20,137 nucleotides of DNA, from the NCBI GenBank assembly GCA_902475455.1, contig CABRZO010000025.1, positions 1-20,137 of the forward strand, written 5' to 3'. Under the pieces are notes generated by a model. The model searched no databases and had not been told where the DNA came from. It was given only the letters and a program-made list of their open reading frames with translations. Position numbers and translations under genes: made by a program. The DNA is from an uncultured Eubacteriales bacterium (GTDB lineage Bacteria; Bacillota; Clostridia; Oscillospirales; Oscillospiraceae). Numbering within the stretch: position 1 is the stretch's first letter; every line of letters begins with the position of its first letter. Below, one piece after another: positions 12,654 through 20,137 of the stretch.

Positions 12654-14369
12654 TTACGCTGCCGGAGTTTCCGTGGCAGGGGTCTCTGCCGGAGTCTCGG
12701 TGGTCGGCGTTTCCGTGGCGGGGGTCTCCGCCGGAGGCGTGGGCTCGGGTTCCGGCTCCGGCTGCTTGGTGCCCACCCGGACCACTTTCTCAGTCATCCG
12801 GTAGGAGCTGTACGCCTCCTCCGTCTTGCTGATCAGATTGCCGTCTCCATCGTACACACTGCGGTAGCTCTGCACTTTATAGCCGGTATGGCCATTGTCC
12901 TCCACCACGGTAGTACCCGCTTCCAGGGTATCGTCCGGCACCTCCTGCACCGTGGGACTGATGACACTGAGGGTCTCAGTGGTGATCTCCACCGTGAAGT
13001 CCGATACCTTGGTGCCCAGGATCTGGAAGGTCAGCTTGCTGTTGGCGTAACTGGCCACGATCTGGATGGGGTAGTCAGTATTGTTCTTGAACCTGAACTC
13101 CGGTCCGCCCCAGGATACGGTGGCGTCCATCCCCATGGGGACGTAGCCGGAGACATAGGTGTGGTTGCGCCGATCCACAATCTCCAGGTTGGCATACAGG
13201 GCAGCGCAATAGAGGGTGCTGGAGGTCTGACATACGCCGCCGCCCAGCTCCTGCACCGTCTCGCCGTTGGAATAGGCCGGGGCCGACTGGAAGCCCGCCG
13301 CCGCGGTGCGCTCACCTACCACCTGGTTATAGTCAAAGACCTCGCCGGGAAGCAAAATCACACCGTTGCATTTCTCACCGGACAACTGCACGTTGGAGCG
13401 CCGGGCGGAAGAGCCGGACACCGAAGTGGTGTACTCTCCCAGCACGTCCCGGAACAGACCAGCCTCCAGGGTGGCGGTGTCAATGGCAGGATCCTGTCGA
13501 TTCAAGGGGACGCTGACGGTCTCCCCCTGCTGGGCGGAGGAGAGCATCTCCTCTGCCTGGCTTACGTCGAAGTCAATGCCCTGGACCGAGGGCACAATGG
13601 TGTAGCTGTTGTCCTCCGCCACATCCAGGGTGGCGTTGGCGGGCTCGGCAAAGATTTCGTCCCGCACCGCCTGGGGATCCACCGGGTCCGGGTCGCTCTC
13701 GGTCAGCGGGCAGCTGATGGTGCCGAAGTTGGCCGCCGCCGTGTTCTCCATGATCTGCTTGACCAGAGCATCCTCATCCACCGAGACGCCGCTGGTGCCC
13801 ATGGTGAAGTCGATGGTCTCCTCCGTCAAGGTGTAGCTGGTCTGCACGGTTGTGTTCATGTCCAGCACACCGCAGGCTTCCAGGGCGTCCTTGACCTGCT
13901 GCTCGTCGGTGGTGCGGGGATAGATGGTGTACTCCTTGCCAGCGGTCAGTGTCATCAGATAACGGGCGCCTCGGGTCAGGAACATGCCGCCGTGGTCATA
14001 GTTCCAGGCCTGCTCCACGCAGCCCTCCACATCGTAGCTCAGGGCGTCGCTGAGGTCCACGGTGTAGGGTTCCACCCCTTCCACCTCCGGATCCAGCTGG
14101 ATCCGGGCACACTCCTGACCTTCCACCTGGGTGACGCCGTCCAACGTTTGGTGCAGGGCGGCCACTGCCTCCTCCCGGGTCATCCCCCCCAGGCTGCTGC
14201 CGTTCACGGTAATCTTGCCCCGGAAGGTATCTCCCATTCCGGCCACGCCGCAAAGGACGCAGTAAATAATTGCCAAAAGCACCACTATCCCGGCGGCAAT
14301 GATCGCCCCCAGAGGCACAGCCGGTTTGCTTTTTTGTTTTGTTTGACTTTGCGCCATTCTTGAAGCCAT
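12654..14369 (-). CDS. VanW / G5-domain cell-wall-associated protein
   Basis: A 571-aa membrane-anchored extracytoplasmic protein. A short basic N-terminus is followed by one transmembrane segment (about 18-44). Peptidoglycan-binding-4-like regions fill roughly 50-310, with repeated TREEAVAAL and DEDALVKQI type segments. The VanW domain covers about 317-450, with the signature LGGGVCQTSSTLY (375-387) and GEVFDYNQVVGERT (342-355). A G5-like beta domain covers about 457-533. The tail is Pro/Thr/Glu-rich with short repeats such as ATETP. The ATG at 14367-14369 follows GAAGGAAG; ATG 14355-14357 is an alternative. VanW proteins occur in cell-wall contexts, and one is a vancomycin-cluster accessory protein, but the function is unknown. 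No van resistance genes are present here. Confidence 0.92.
   Translation of the reverse strand: MASRMAQSQTKQKSKPAVPLGAIIAAGIVVLLAIIYCVLCGVAGMGDTFRGKITVNGSSLGGMTREEAVAALHQTLDGVTQVEGQECARIQLDPEVEGVEPYTVDLSDALSYDVEGCVEQAWNYDHGGMFLTRGARYLMTLTAGKEYTIYPRTTDEQQVKDALEACGVLDMNTTVQTSYTLTEETIDFTMGTSGVSVDEDALVKQIMENTAAANFGTISCPLTESDPDPVDPQAVRDEIFAEPANATLDVAEDNSYTIVPSVQGIDFDVSQAEEMLSSAQQGETVSVPLNRQDPAIDTATLEAGLFRDVLGEYTTSVSGSSARRSNVQLSGEKCNGVILLPGEVFDYNQVVGERTAAAGFQSAPAYSNGETVQELGGGVCQTSSTLYCAALYANLEIVDRRNHTYVSGYVPMGMDATVSWGGPEFRFKNNTDYPIQIVASYANSKLTFQILGTKVSDFTVEITTETLSVISPTVQEVPDDTLEAGTTVVEDNGHTGYKVQSYRSVYDGDGNLISKTEEAYSSYRMTEKVVRVGTKQPEPEPEPTPPAETPATETPTTETPAETPATETPAA
12657..12734 (-). repeat. Short tandem repeats encoding a P-A-E-T-P / A-T-E-T-P tail
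   Basis: The last 26 codons of the VanW gene are imperfect tandem copies of 15-18-base units encoding PAETP and ATETP. The result is an extended, unstructured wall-spanning tail. Such tracts vary in length by slippage. Confidence 0.7.
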
Positions 14370-14445
14370 ATTATCTTCCTTCTTTATGTCTTGGGGTCCA
14401 ACAGACCAAAACCGTCGAACCCTCCCGAACTCATCTTGCGCTAAA

Positions 14446-14474
14446 ATTATAGCCTTGATTCCCTACAAATGCAA
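14446..14474 (-). promoter_or_regulatory. Possible VanW gene promoter
   Basis: On the minus strand a perfect TATAAT -10 (14446-14451) has TTGCAT (14469-14474) 17 bases upstream as a weak -35. It predicts a leader of roughly 70 nt. Confidence 0.5.
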
Positions 14475-14514
14475 TTACAATTTAATGACGAAACTGCCAG
14501 ATTCTTTGTGCAGG

Positions 14515-14542
14515 TTGCAATCCAATTTTTTTCTGTTATAAT
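14515..14542 (+). promoter_or_regulatory. Promoter of the ABC-F / ROK / TrkA / TrkH transcript
   Basis: TTGCAA (14515-14520) and a perfect TATAAT (14537-14542) are separated by 16 bases, 33 bases upstream of the ABC-F start. It has the same hexamers and spacing as the promoter of the 78-aa gene near the left end. Confidence 0.75.
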
Positions 14543-14575
14543 CATAATGATTTATTATGCAGAGAGGTAAAAGCT

Positions 14576-16177
14576 ATGATCACAGTTTCCAATCTGAGCC
14601 TGCAATACAGCGGTACACCGCTGTTCACCGACGTCAATCTTCAGTTCCTGCGGGGGAACTGCTATGGCATCATTGGCGCCAACGGCGCCGGCAAATCCAC
14701 CTTCCTGAAAATCCTGTCCGGAGAACTGGATTCCACCACCGGCTCCGTGGACATCCTGCCCAACGTGCGCATGTCCATCCTGAAGCAGGACCAGTTCCTC
14801 TTCGATGAGTATACGGTTCTGGATACCGTCATCATGGGCAACCGCCACCTGTACGATGTGGGCAAGGAGATGAACGCCCTCTACGAGAAAGAGGACATGA
14901 CCGACGAGGACGGCATCCGGGCCAGCGAGCTGGCGGAGGAGTACGCCGAAATGGGAGGCTGGGAGGCCGAATCCGACGCCAGCCGTATCCTCCAGGGTCT
15001 GGGGATCTCCACCGATTACCACTACGAGCTGATGAGCAATATGGACGGCCGCCTGAAGGTGAAGGTGCTGCTGGCCCAGGCCCTGTTCGGCAATCCGGAC
15101 ATCCTGATGATGGACGAGCCCACCAACAACCTGGACATCAACGCCGTTAACTGGCTGGAGGACTTCCTGCTGGACTTCGACGGCACCGTCATCGTGGTCA
15201 GCCATGACCGCCATTTCCTGAACACCATCTGCACCCACATTGTGGATATTGACTATAATAAGATCAAGATGTATGTGGGCAACTACGACTTCTGGTACGA
15301 GTCCTCCCAGCTGGTGCAGAATCTGATCAAGAACCAGAACAAGCGCAACGAGGAAAAGATCAAGGAGCTGCAGTCCTTCATCGCCCGGTTCTCCGCCAAC
15401 AAGTCCAAGAGCAAGCAGGCCACCGCCCGCCGGAAGCTGCTGGATAAGCTGACGGTGGAGGAGATGCCCGCCTCCTCCCGGCGCTACCCCTGGGTGGGCT
15501 TCAAGCCTGACCGGGAGGTGGGCAAGGACATTCTGTTCGTCACCGACCTGAGCAAGACCATCGACGGGGTCAAGGTGCTGGACCATGTCACCTTCTCCGT
15601 GGAGCATGACGACAAAATTGCCCTGGTGGGAGACAACGAGCTGGCCCACACCACCCTGTTCAAGATCCTGATGGGTGAGATGGAGCCCGATGAGGGCACC
15701 GTAAAATGGGGCGTCACCGCCAGCCAGTCCTACTTCCCCAAGGACAACTCCCCCTTCTTCAACGGGGTGGACCTGAACCTGGTGGACTGGCTGCGCCAGT
15801 ACTCCGACAACAAGGACGAGACCTATCTCCGGGGGTTCCTGGGCCGGATGCTCTTCTCCGGCGAGGATGTTTACAAACCCGTCAAGGTGCTCTCCGGCGG
15901 CGAAAAGGTTCGGTGCATGCTGTCCCGGATGATGCTCTCCGGCGCCAACGTGCTGCTACTGGATCAGCCCACCAACCACCTGGATCTGGAGTCCATCGCC
16001 GCTTTGAACAACGGCCTCATGGACGTCAAGTGCAACATTCTGCTGGCCTCCCACGACCACCAGATGATTTCCTCCGTCTGTAACCGGGTCTTTGACTTCA
16101 CCTCCGAGGGCAAGCTCATCGACCGCAAGACCGGATACGACGAATATCTCGCCTATGTAAGCGAGCACAAGGAGTGA
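14576..16177 (+). CDS. ABC-F family ATPase, YkpA/YbiT type
   Basis: A 533-aa soluble protein with two ABC domains and no membrane segments; ABC-F proteins bind ribosomes and tune translation. Domain 1: Walker A GANGAGKST (34-42), Walker B LMMDEPTNNLD with D180 and E181, switch histidine H210. The inter-domain linker (about 240-300) contains FIARFSANKSKSKQATARRK. Domain 2: Walker A position GDNELAHTT (352-360), signature LSGGE (439-443), Walker B LLLDQPTNHLD with Q464 in place of the catalytic glutamate, H493. The domain-1 signature is also degenerate (MSNMDGR, 153-159). The overall sequence follows the YkpA/YbiT subfamily, whose members are not classical antibiotic-resistance factors. The start has an AGAGAGG site. 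It heads a run of four same-strand genes. Confidence 0.93.
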   Translation: MITVSNLSLQYSGTPLFTDVNLQFLRGNCYGIIGANGAGKSTFLKILSGELDSTTGSVDILPNVRMSILKQDQFLFDEYTVLDTVIMGNRHLYDVGKEMNALYEKEDMTDEDGIRASELAEEYAEMGGWEAESDASRILQGLGISTDYHYELMSNMDGRLKVKVLLAQALFGNPDILMMDEPTNNLDINAVNWLEDFLLDFDGTVIVVSHDRHFLNTICTHIVDIDYNKIKMYVGNYDFWYESSQLVQNLIKNQNKRNEEKIKELQSFIARFSANKSKSKQATARRKLLDKLTVEEMPASSRRYPWVGFKPDREVGKDILFVTDLSKTIDGVKVLDHVTFSVEHDDKIALVGDNELAHTTLFKILMGEMEPDEGTVKWGVTASQSYFPKDNSPFFNGVDLNLVDWLRQYSDNKDETYLRGFLGRMLFSGEDVYKPVKVLSGGEKVRCMLSRMMLSGANVLLLDQPTNHLDLESIAALNNGLMDVKCNILLASHDHQMISSVCNRVFDFTSEGKLIDRKTGYDEYLAYVSEHKE

Positions 16178-16183
16178 TCGGTG

Positions 16184-17131
16184 ATGCGGTATTTTATCGG
16201 CATTGACCTGGGCGGCACCAATATTGCCGCCGGCGTGGTCTCTGAGGAAGGGCAGCTGATCTGCAAGACCAGCATTCCCACCGGCGCCCACCGGCCCGCC
16301 GAGGCCATCGTGGCGGACATGGCCCGGGCAGCCCAGCTTTGCCTGGCGGACTCAGGCCTGGAGAAAAGTCAGATTGAGGCCCTGGGGGTGGGGGTTCCCG
16401 GCGCCATCAATGACGATACCGGTATAGTGCTCTTCACTGCCAACCTAGACTGGCGCTCCCTGCCTCTGGCCCGGATGCTCCGGGAACAGCTGGGGCTGCC
16501 CGTCCATCTGGGCAACGACGCCGACTGCGCCGCCCTGGGAGAGGCCCTGGTCGGTGGCGCCAAGGACTTTGACAGCGTCCTGATGATCACCCTGGGTACC
16601 GGAATCGGGGGTGGCTTGGTCTCCCACCGCAAGCTGTTCACCGGCTGGTCCGGCGTGGGCATCGAGCCCGGCCACTTCACCCTGGTGGCCGGCGGTGTCC
16701 AGTGCGGCTGCGGCAACCGGGGCTGCTTTGAGGCCTACGCCTCCGCCACCGCCCTGATCCGTCAGACCCGCGAGGCCATGATCACCCATCCCGGCTGCGC
16801 CATCTGGAAGTTTGCCGACAGCGTGGAGCAGGTCAACGCCAAGACTGTCTTTGACGCCGCCGCCACCGGCGACTCCATCGCCCAAAGCGTGGTGGATCAG
16901 TACGAGGAATATCTGGCCGCCGGCATCGGCGGCATCGTAAACCTGTTCCGGCCCCATGCGGTGATTCTGGGGGGCGGCGTCAGCAACCAGGGCGAAAACC
17001 TGCTGGTCCCGCTGCGGGAAAAGCTGAAAAAATACTGCTATGCCTCTGAGTTCATTGCGCCTCCCCAGGTGGTCAAGGCCACCCTGGGCAACGACGCCGG
17101 CATCATCGGCGCCGCGCTGCTGAGCCTGTAA
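16184..17131 (+). CDS. glk: ROK-family sugar kinase, probable glucokinase
   Basis: A 315-aa kinase, probably phosphorylating glucose with ATP to feed glycolysis. Motifs are the phosphate-binding DLGGTN (8-13), GVPGAIN (70-76), the catalytic GND (110-112, D112 as general base), LGTGIGGG (137-144), the substrate-side EPGHF (161-165) and the zinc-binding CGCGNRGCFE (174-183). AVILGGGV (259-266) closes the nucleotide site. It starts at ATG 16184 or GTG 16181; AAGGAG at 16169-16174 overlaps the end of the ABC-F gene, and ATG gives the more usual N-terminus. The gap to the ABC-F stop is only 6 bases. The family is certain; glucose over another hexose (allose, N-acetylmannosamine) is inferred from overall similarity to Firmicutes glucokinases. 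Confidence 0.88.
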   Translation: MRYFIGIDLGGTNIAAGVVSEEGQLICKTSIPTGAHRPAEAIVADMARAAQLCLADSGLEKSQIEALGVGVPGAINDDTGIVLFTANLDWRSLPLARMLREQLGLPVHLGNDADCAALGEALVGGAKDFDSVLMITLGTGIGGGLVSHRKLFTGWSGVGIEPGHFTLVAGGVQCGCGNRGCFEAYASATALIRQTREAMITHPGCAIWKFADSVEQVNAKTVFDAAATGDSIAQSVVDQYEEYLAAGIGGIVNLFRPHAVILGGGVSNQGENLLVPLREKLKKYCYASEFIAPPQVVKATLGNDAGIIGAALLSL

Positions 17132-17174
17132 GCGCCCAGCCGCTGATTTCACTCATTTCTTAGGAGTGTGAGTT

Positions 17175-18527
17175 ATGAAAATCATCATTGTAGGCTGTGG
17201 TAAAGTGGGCTACACCCTGGCGGAGACCCTGAGCGCCGAGGGCCACGCAGTCTCCGCCGTGGACAGTAACGACGAAGTGATCTCAAGGATGTCTGCCCTG
17301 GACGTCATCACCATCAAGGGCAACGGCAGCAGCTACCGAACTCTGCTGGACGCCGGCGTCAAGGACTGTGACATTCTGATCGCCGTTACCAACCGGGACG
17401 AGGTCAATATGCTCTGCTGCCTCATCGCCAAAAAGGCGGGCAACTGCCGGACCATCGCCCGGGTGCGCAATCCGGAATATTATCAGGAAATCGACTTCAT
17501 CAAGGATGAGCTGGGGCTGTCCCTGGCCATTAACCCGGAGCTGGCGGCGGGCAATTACACCTATCACCTGATCCGCTGCCCCTCCGCCATCGATTTGAAC
17601 ACCTTCGCCAAGGGACGGGTACATATGCCCTCCCTGGTCATCCCCCAGGGCTCTCCCTGGGACGGAAAAAACCTGATTCAGATCTCCAGCGAGCGCTCTA
17701 CTCCCCTGCTGGTAGCCATGGTGGAATCCGACCAAAAGGTCATTATCCCAGACGGACACACGGTGCTCCACGCCGGGGACCGGATCTCTCTGGTGGTACC
17801 CGCGGAACAGATGACGGACACCTTCCGGCGCATCGGTATCCAGTCCAAACCCATCAAGCATGTGATGATCATGGGAGGCGGCACCGTGGCCTATTATCTG
17901 GCCCGGCGGCTCATCCAGTCCCGCATCCATGTCACCATCATCGAACACCGCCGGGAGCGCTGCGACGAGCTCAGCGAGCTGCTGCCCAAGGCCAACATCA
18001 TCTACGGCGACGCCTCCAACGAACAGTTGCTGCTGGAGGAGGGCCTTGAAACCACCGACGCCTTTGTCTCCCTGACCAATTTTGACGAGGAGAACATCAT
18101 GCTGGCCCTGTACGCCAACCGGATGAGCCACGCCAAGCTGATCACCAAGGTCAACAAGACCAACTTTAATTGCGTCATCAACCAGATCCCTGTGGGCAGC
18201 GTGATCTCCCCCAAGCATCTGACCGCGGAGACCATCCTGCACTATGCCCGGGCCCTGCGCCCCTCCCCGGACAGCGATGTGGAGGCGGTATACATGCTGG
18301 CCGACAACCAGGTGGAAGCCCTGGGCTTCCGCATCAAGGACCAGAGCAGCGTCACCAATCAGACTTTGAACGACATGCGCATCCGCAAGGGCGTGCTGAT
18401 CGGGGCCATTATCCGGGACAAAAAGGTTATCGTCCCCTCGGGTCAGGACTGCCTGATGCCCGGGGACTTTGTCATCGTGGTCACCACCCTGAGGGGAATC
18501 GACAGCATAAAGGGGATTCTGGAGTAA
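17175..18527 (+). CDS. trkA: TrkA, regulatory NAD-binding subunit of K+ uptake
   Basis: A 450-aa cytoplasmic protein with duplicated RCK modules. It gates the K+ transporter TrkH in response to nucleotides. The first Rossmann fold begins MKIIIVGCGKVG (GCGKVG at 7-12) and has D30 at the end of strand 2. RCK-C1 covers about 136-216. The second Rossmann fold starts at HVMIMGGGTVA (229-239), and RCK-C2 covers about 370-450, including MPGDFVIVV near the end. The length matches full-length TrkA (about 450-458 aa) rather than the half-size KtrA. AGGAG lies 8 bases upstream of the start. It overlaps functionally and positionally with trkH, which begins 3 bases after its stop codon. Confidence 0.96.
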   Translation: MKIIIVGCGKVGYTLAETLSAEGHAVSAVDSNDEVISRMSALDVITIKGNGSSYRTLLDAGVKDCDILIAVTNRDEVNMLCCLIAKKAGNCRTIARVRNPEYYQEIDFIKDELGLSLAINPELAAGNYTYHLIRCPSAIDLNTFAKGRVHMPSLVIPQGSPWDGKNLIQISSERSTPLLVAMVESDQKVIIPDGHTVLHAGDRISLVVPAEQMTDTFRRIGIQSKPIKHVMIMGGGTVAYYLARRLIQSRIHVTIIEHRRERCDELSELLPKANIIYGDASNEQLLLEEGLETTDAFVSLTNFDEENIMLALYANRMSHAKLITKVNKTNFNCVINQIPVGSVISPKHLTAETILHYARALRPSPDSDVEAVYMLADNQVEALGFRIKDQSSVTNQTLNDMRIRKGVLIGAIIRDKKVIVPSGQDCLMPGDFVIVVTTLRGIDSIKGILE

Positions 18528-18530
18528 GCT

Positions 18531-19973
18531 ATGCATTACAAAAGTATTGTCTATGTGCTGGGCCATGTACTGCTGATCACCGGCGCTTTCATGCTGCTGC
18601 CGGTGATCACTGGTCTCATCTATGGTGAGTTTTTCTGTGTTCTGATCTTTTTGGCCTGCGCCGCCGGCTCCGCCCTGGTGGGTTTTTTGTGCACCAGGCT
18701 CAATGCCCGCTTCACCGTATTCACCGTGAAAGATGGCTATGTGTCCGTGGCCCTGAGCTGGCTCACCATGTCCATTGTGGGGGCCCTGCCCTTCACCATC
18801 AGCGGTGAGATTCCCTTCTATCTGGACGCCCTGTTTGAAATTGTCTCAGGTTTCACCACCACCGGCGCCTCCATTCTGACGGATGTGGAGGCCCTGAGCC
18901 GGAGTATGCTGCTCTGGCGTTCCTTCAGCCACTGGATCGGCGGCATGGGCGTATTGGTCTTTATCCTGACCATTTTGCCCATGGCGGACTCCGGCTCCAG
19001 CTTTTCGCTGATGCAGGCGGAGAGCCCCGGCCCGGTGGTCAGCAAGCTGGTCCCCCGGCTCCGGGCCTCCGCCCGCCACCTGTACGGCATCTATCTGGGT
19101 ATCACCATTCTGGAGATCATTTTACAGGCCCTGGGGGGGATGCCCCTCTTCGACAACCTGTGCATCACCTTCGGCGCCATGGGCACCGGCGGCTTTGCGG
19201 TGCTGAACTCCAGCATCGCCAGCTACTCCCCCTATCTCCAGTGGGTCATCACCGTATTCATGCTGCTGGCGGGCACCAACTTCGGACTGTACTTCCTGCT
19301 GCTGTACCGGCAGTGGCGGGCCGCCGCCCAGATGGAGGAAGTGCGCTGGTACTATATCATCGTCTTTACCGCCACCCTGCTCATCTCCCTGAACCTGATC
19401 TCCTCCGGCCAGTTCCACTCGGTGCGGGAGGTGTTGTTCCAGGTGGCCACCATCATCACCACCACCGGCTACGCCACCACCGACTTTGACCTGTGGCCCA
19501 GCTTTTCCAAGGGAATTTTACTGCTGCTGATGCTGCTGGGTGCCTGCGCCGGCAGTACCGGCGGCGGTATCAAGGTATCCCGGCTGCTGATCTACGTCAA
19601 ATCCGCGGTCCAGGAGCTGCGGGAGCTCACCAAGCCCCGGGTAGTGCGAACCATCCGGATGGACGGCAAAAAACTGGAAGCTCCCGTCATCAAGGGCGCA
19701 CTGCTGTTTTTGGTCTGCTACGCCCTGATCTTTGTGGTCTCTGTCCTCATCATCCAGCTGGAAAACCTGGATTTGGAGACCTCCTTCAGCGCCGTGGCCG
19801 CCAACCTCAACAACATTGGCCCGGGTCTGGGCCTGGTGGGCCCCACCTGCAACTACGGCTTCCTGTCCCCCTTGAGCAAGATTGTGCTCATCTTTGACAT
19901 GCTGGCCGGACGCCTGGAGGTGTTCCCCATCCTGGTTCTGCTGTCCCCCGCCACCTGGAAGAGAAGATCCTGA
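18531..19973 (+). CDS. trkH: TrkH, potassium transporter membrane subunit
   Basis: A 480-aa K+ transporter of the Trk/Ktr/HKT family. It has four repeated membrane-pore-membrane units preceded by two extra N-terminal helices, as in TrkH. The four filter loops are visible: SGFTTTGAS (106-114), GAMGTGGFA (215-223), ITTTGYATTD (309-318) and NLNNIGPGLG (425-434). The third-unit hairpin with GSTGGGIKVSR (341-351) corresponds to the gating region. FDMLAGRLEVFPILVL (455-470) is the conserved C-terminal motif. The ribosome binding site GGAG is inside the last codons of trkA, indicating coupled synthesis of a TrkA-TrkH complex. Length is normal and no defect is seen. Confidence 0.96.
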   Translation: MHYKSIVYVLGHVLLITGAFMLLPVITGLIYGEFFCVLIFLACAAGSALVGFLCTRLNARFTVFTVKDGYVSVALSWLTMSIVGALPFTISGEIPFYLDALFEIVSGFTTTGASILTDVEALSRSMLLWRSFSHWIGGMGVLVFILTILPMADSGSSFSLMQAESPGPVVSKLVPRLRASARHLYGIYLGITILEIILQALGGMPLFDNLCITFGAMGTGGFAVLNSSIASYSPYLQWVITVFMLLAGTNFGLYFLLLYRQWRAAAQMEEVRWYYIIVFTATLLISLNLISSGQFHSVREVLFQVATIITTTGYATTDFDLWPSFSKGILLLLMLLGACAGSTGGGIKVSRLLIYVKSAVQELRELTKPRVVRTIRMDGKKLEAPVIKGALLFLVCYALIFVVSVLIIQLENLDLETSFSAVAANLNNIGPGLGLVGPTCNYGFLSPLSKIVLIFDMLAGRLEVFPILVLLSPATWKRRS

Positions 19974-19980
19974 TAAACGA

Positions 19981-20014
19981 AAAAGAGTCGTCCCCATATG
20001 GGGACGACTTTTTT
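19981..20014 (+). terminator. Intrinsic terminator after trkH
   Basis: A stem of about 11-14 bp (19982-19995 with 20000-20013, loop ATAT) ends in a run of T and starts 8 bases after the trkH stop codon. It closes the unit that begins with the ABC-F gene. Confidence 0.9.
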
Positions 20015-20015
20015 G

Positions 20016-20110
20016 CTTGTCGAAAAAGACCTTGGGCCTTTTTCGACAAAGGAAATGCATGCAGGCCAGGGCTCGATTGCTTGCGCAAAAGTCACCCTGT
20101 CCTGCATGTG
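20016..20110. repeat. Two consecutive inverted-repeat hairpins, possible dispersed intergenic element
   Basis: Hairpin 1 pairs 20017-20031 with 20035-20049 (15 pairs, one mismatch; core GTCGAAAAAG / CTTTTTCGAC). Hairpin 2 pairs 20056-20071 with 20095-20110 (core ATGCAGG / CCTGCAT, then CAGGG / CCCTG), with an internal small stem TTGC / GCAA. No credible gene covers the region, and sequence from 20111 to the end shows nothing else. The element may continue outside the window. Confidence 0.45.
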
Positions 20111-20137
20111 AGCCCGAAATAGAAACATGCTGGCAGC

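Noticed and set aside
12639..14363. 574-aa plus-strand ORF opposite the VanW gene
   Set aside because: It begins with an Arg/Gly-rich stretch that is the reverse reading of the PAETP repeats, and it has no recognisable domain.
12654..14369. Vancomycin-resistance cluster suggested by the VanW domain
   Set aside because: No vanH, vanA/B, vanX or vanRS genes are nearby. VanW/G5 proteins are common in Clostridia without resistance.
14555..15649. 364-aa minus-strand ORF opposite the ABC-F gene
   Set aside because: It is Val/His/Gln-rich shadow sequence, incompatible with the intact ABC motifs on the plus strand.
17283..18566. 427-aa minus-strand ORF opposite trkA
   Set aside because: It is an antisense shadow of an unmistakable TrkA gene, with no ribosome binding site or motif.

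Overview
This is a gene-dense, GC-rich window from a bacterial chromosome. The best guess for the host is a Gram-positive anaerobe of the Clostridia (Bacillota), probably an Oscillospiraceae-like gut bacterium such as the Flavonifractor / Lawsonibacter / Intestinimonas group. The evidence is strong AGGAGG-type ribosome binding sites, TTGACA/TATAAT promoters in AT-rich gaps between GC-rich genes, a YkpA/YbiT-type ABC-F protein, a VanW/G5 protein, a YerC-like TrpR-family regulator, a split transketolase and CCA-encoded tRNAs. The genus is inference. No phage, insertion sequence, CRISPR array or rRNA is visible.

Layout. 1-1717 (minus): a 78-aa protein of unknown function and a DEDDh exonuclease with an extra zinc-ribbon-like C-terminus. 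1800-2189 (plus): a tRNA operon, Met(CAT)-Glu(TTC)-Val(CAC), with a consensus promoter and a strong terminator. 2309-5605 (minus): a three-gene operon of an AprA/FrdA-like flavoprotein, a 2[4Fe-4S] ferredoxin and an acetyl-CoA hydrolase/transferase-family CoA-transferase; a LysR regulator is divergent from it (5790-6728). 6773-8533 (minus): a DUF5808-type membrane protein and its GntR/YtrA regulator, with a clear palindromic operator upstream. 8667-8969 (plus): a YerC-like regulator. 9046-9837 (minus): an XRE regulator fused to a decapeptide-repeat domain. 10056-11841 (plus): split transketolase. 11908-14369 (minus): a DUF2461 protein and a VanW/G5 wall protein. 14576-19973 (plus): an ABC-F ATPase, a ROK sugar kinase, TrkA and TrkH, with no terminator between them. 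19981-20137: a terminator followed by a structured, possibly repetitive element.

How the genes work together. The LysR / flavoprotein / ferredoxin / CoA-transferase cluster is the best candidate for an undescribed system. It looks like a regulated pathway that activates an organic acid as its CoA thioester and couples a redox step to ferredoxin; the substrate cannot be read from sequence. TrkA and TrkH form a K+ uptake system. The ROK kinase and transketolase belong to central sugar metabolism. The GntR and membrane-protein pair looks like an envelope-stress-type autoregulated module. Long ORFs antisense to real genes are judged to be codon-bias shadows.
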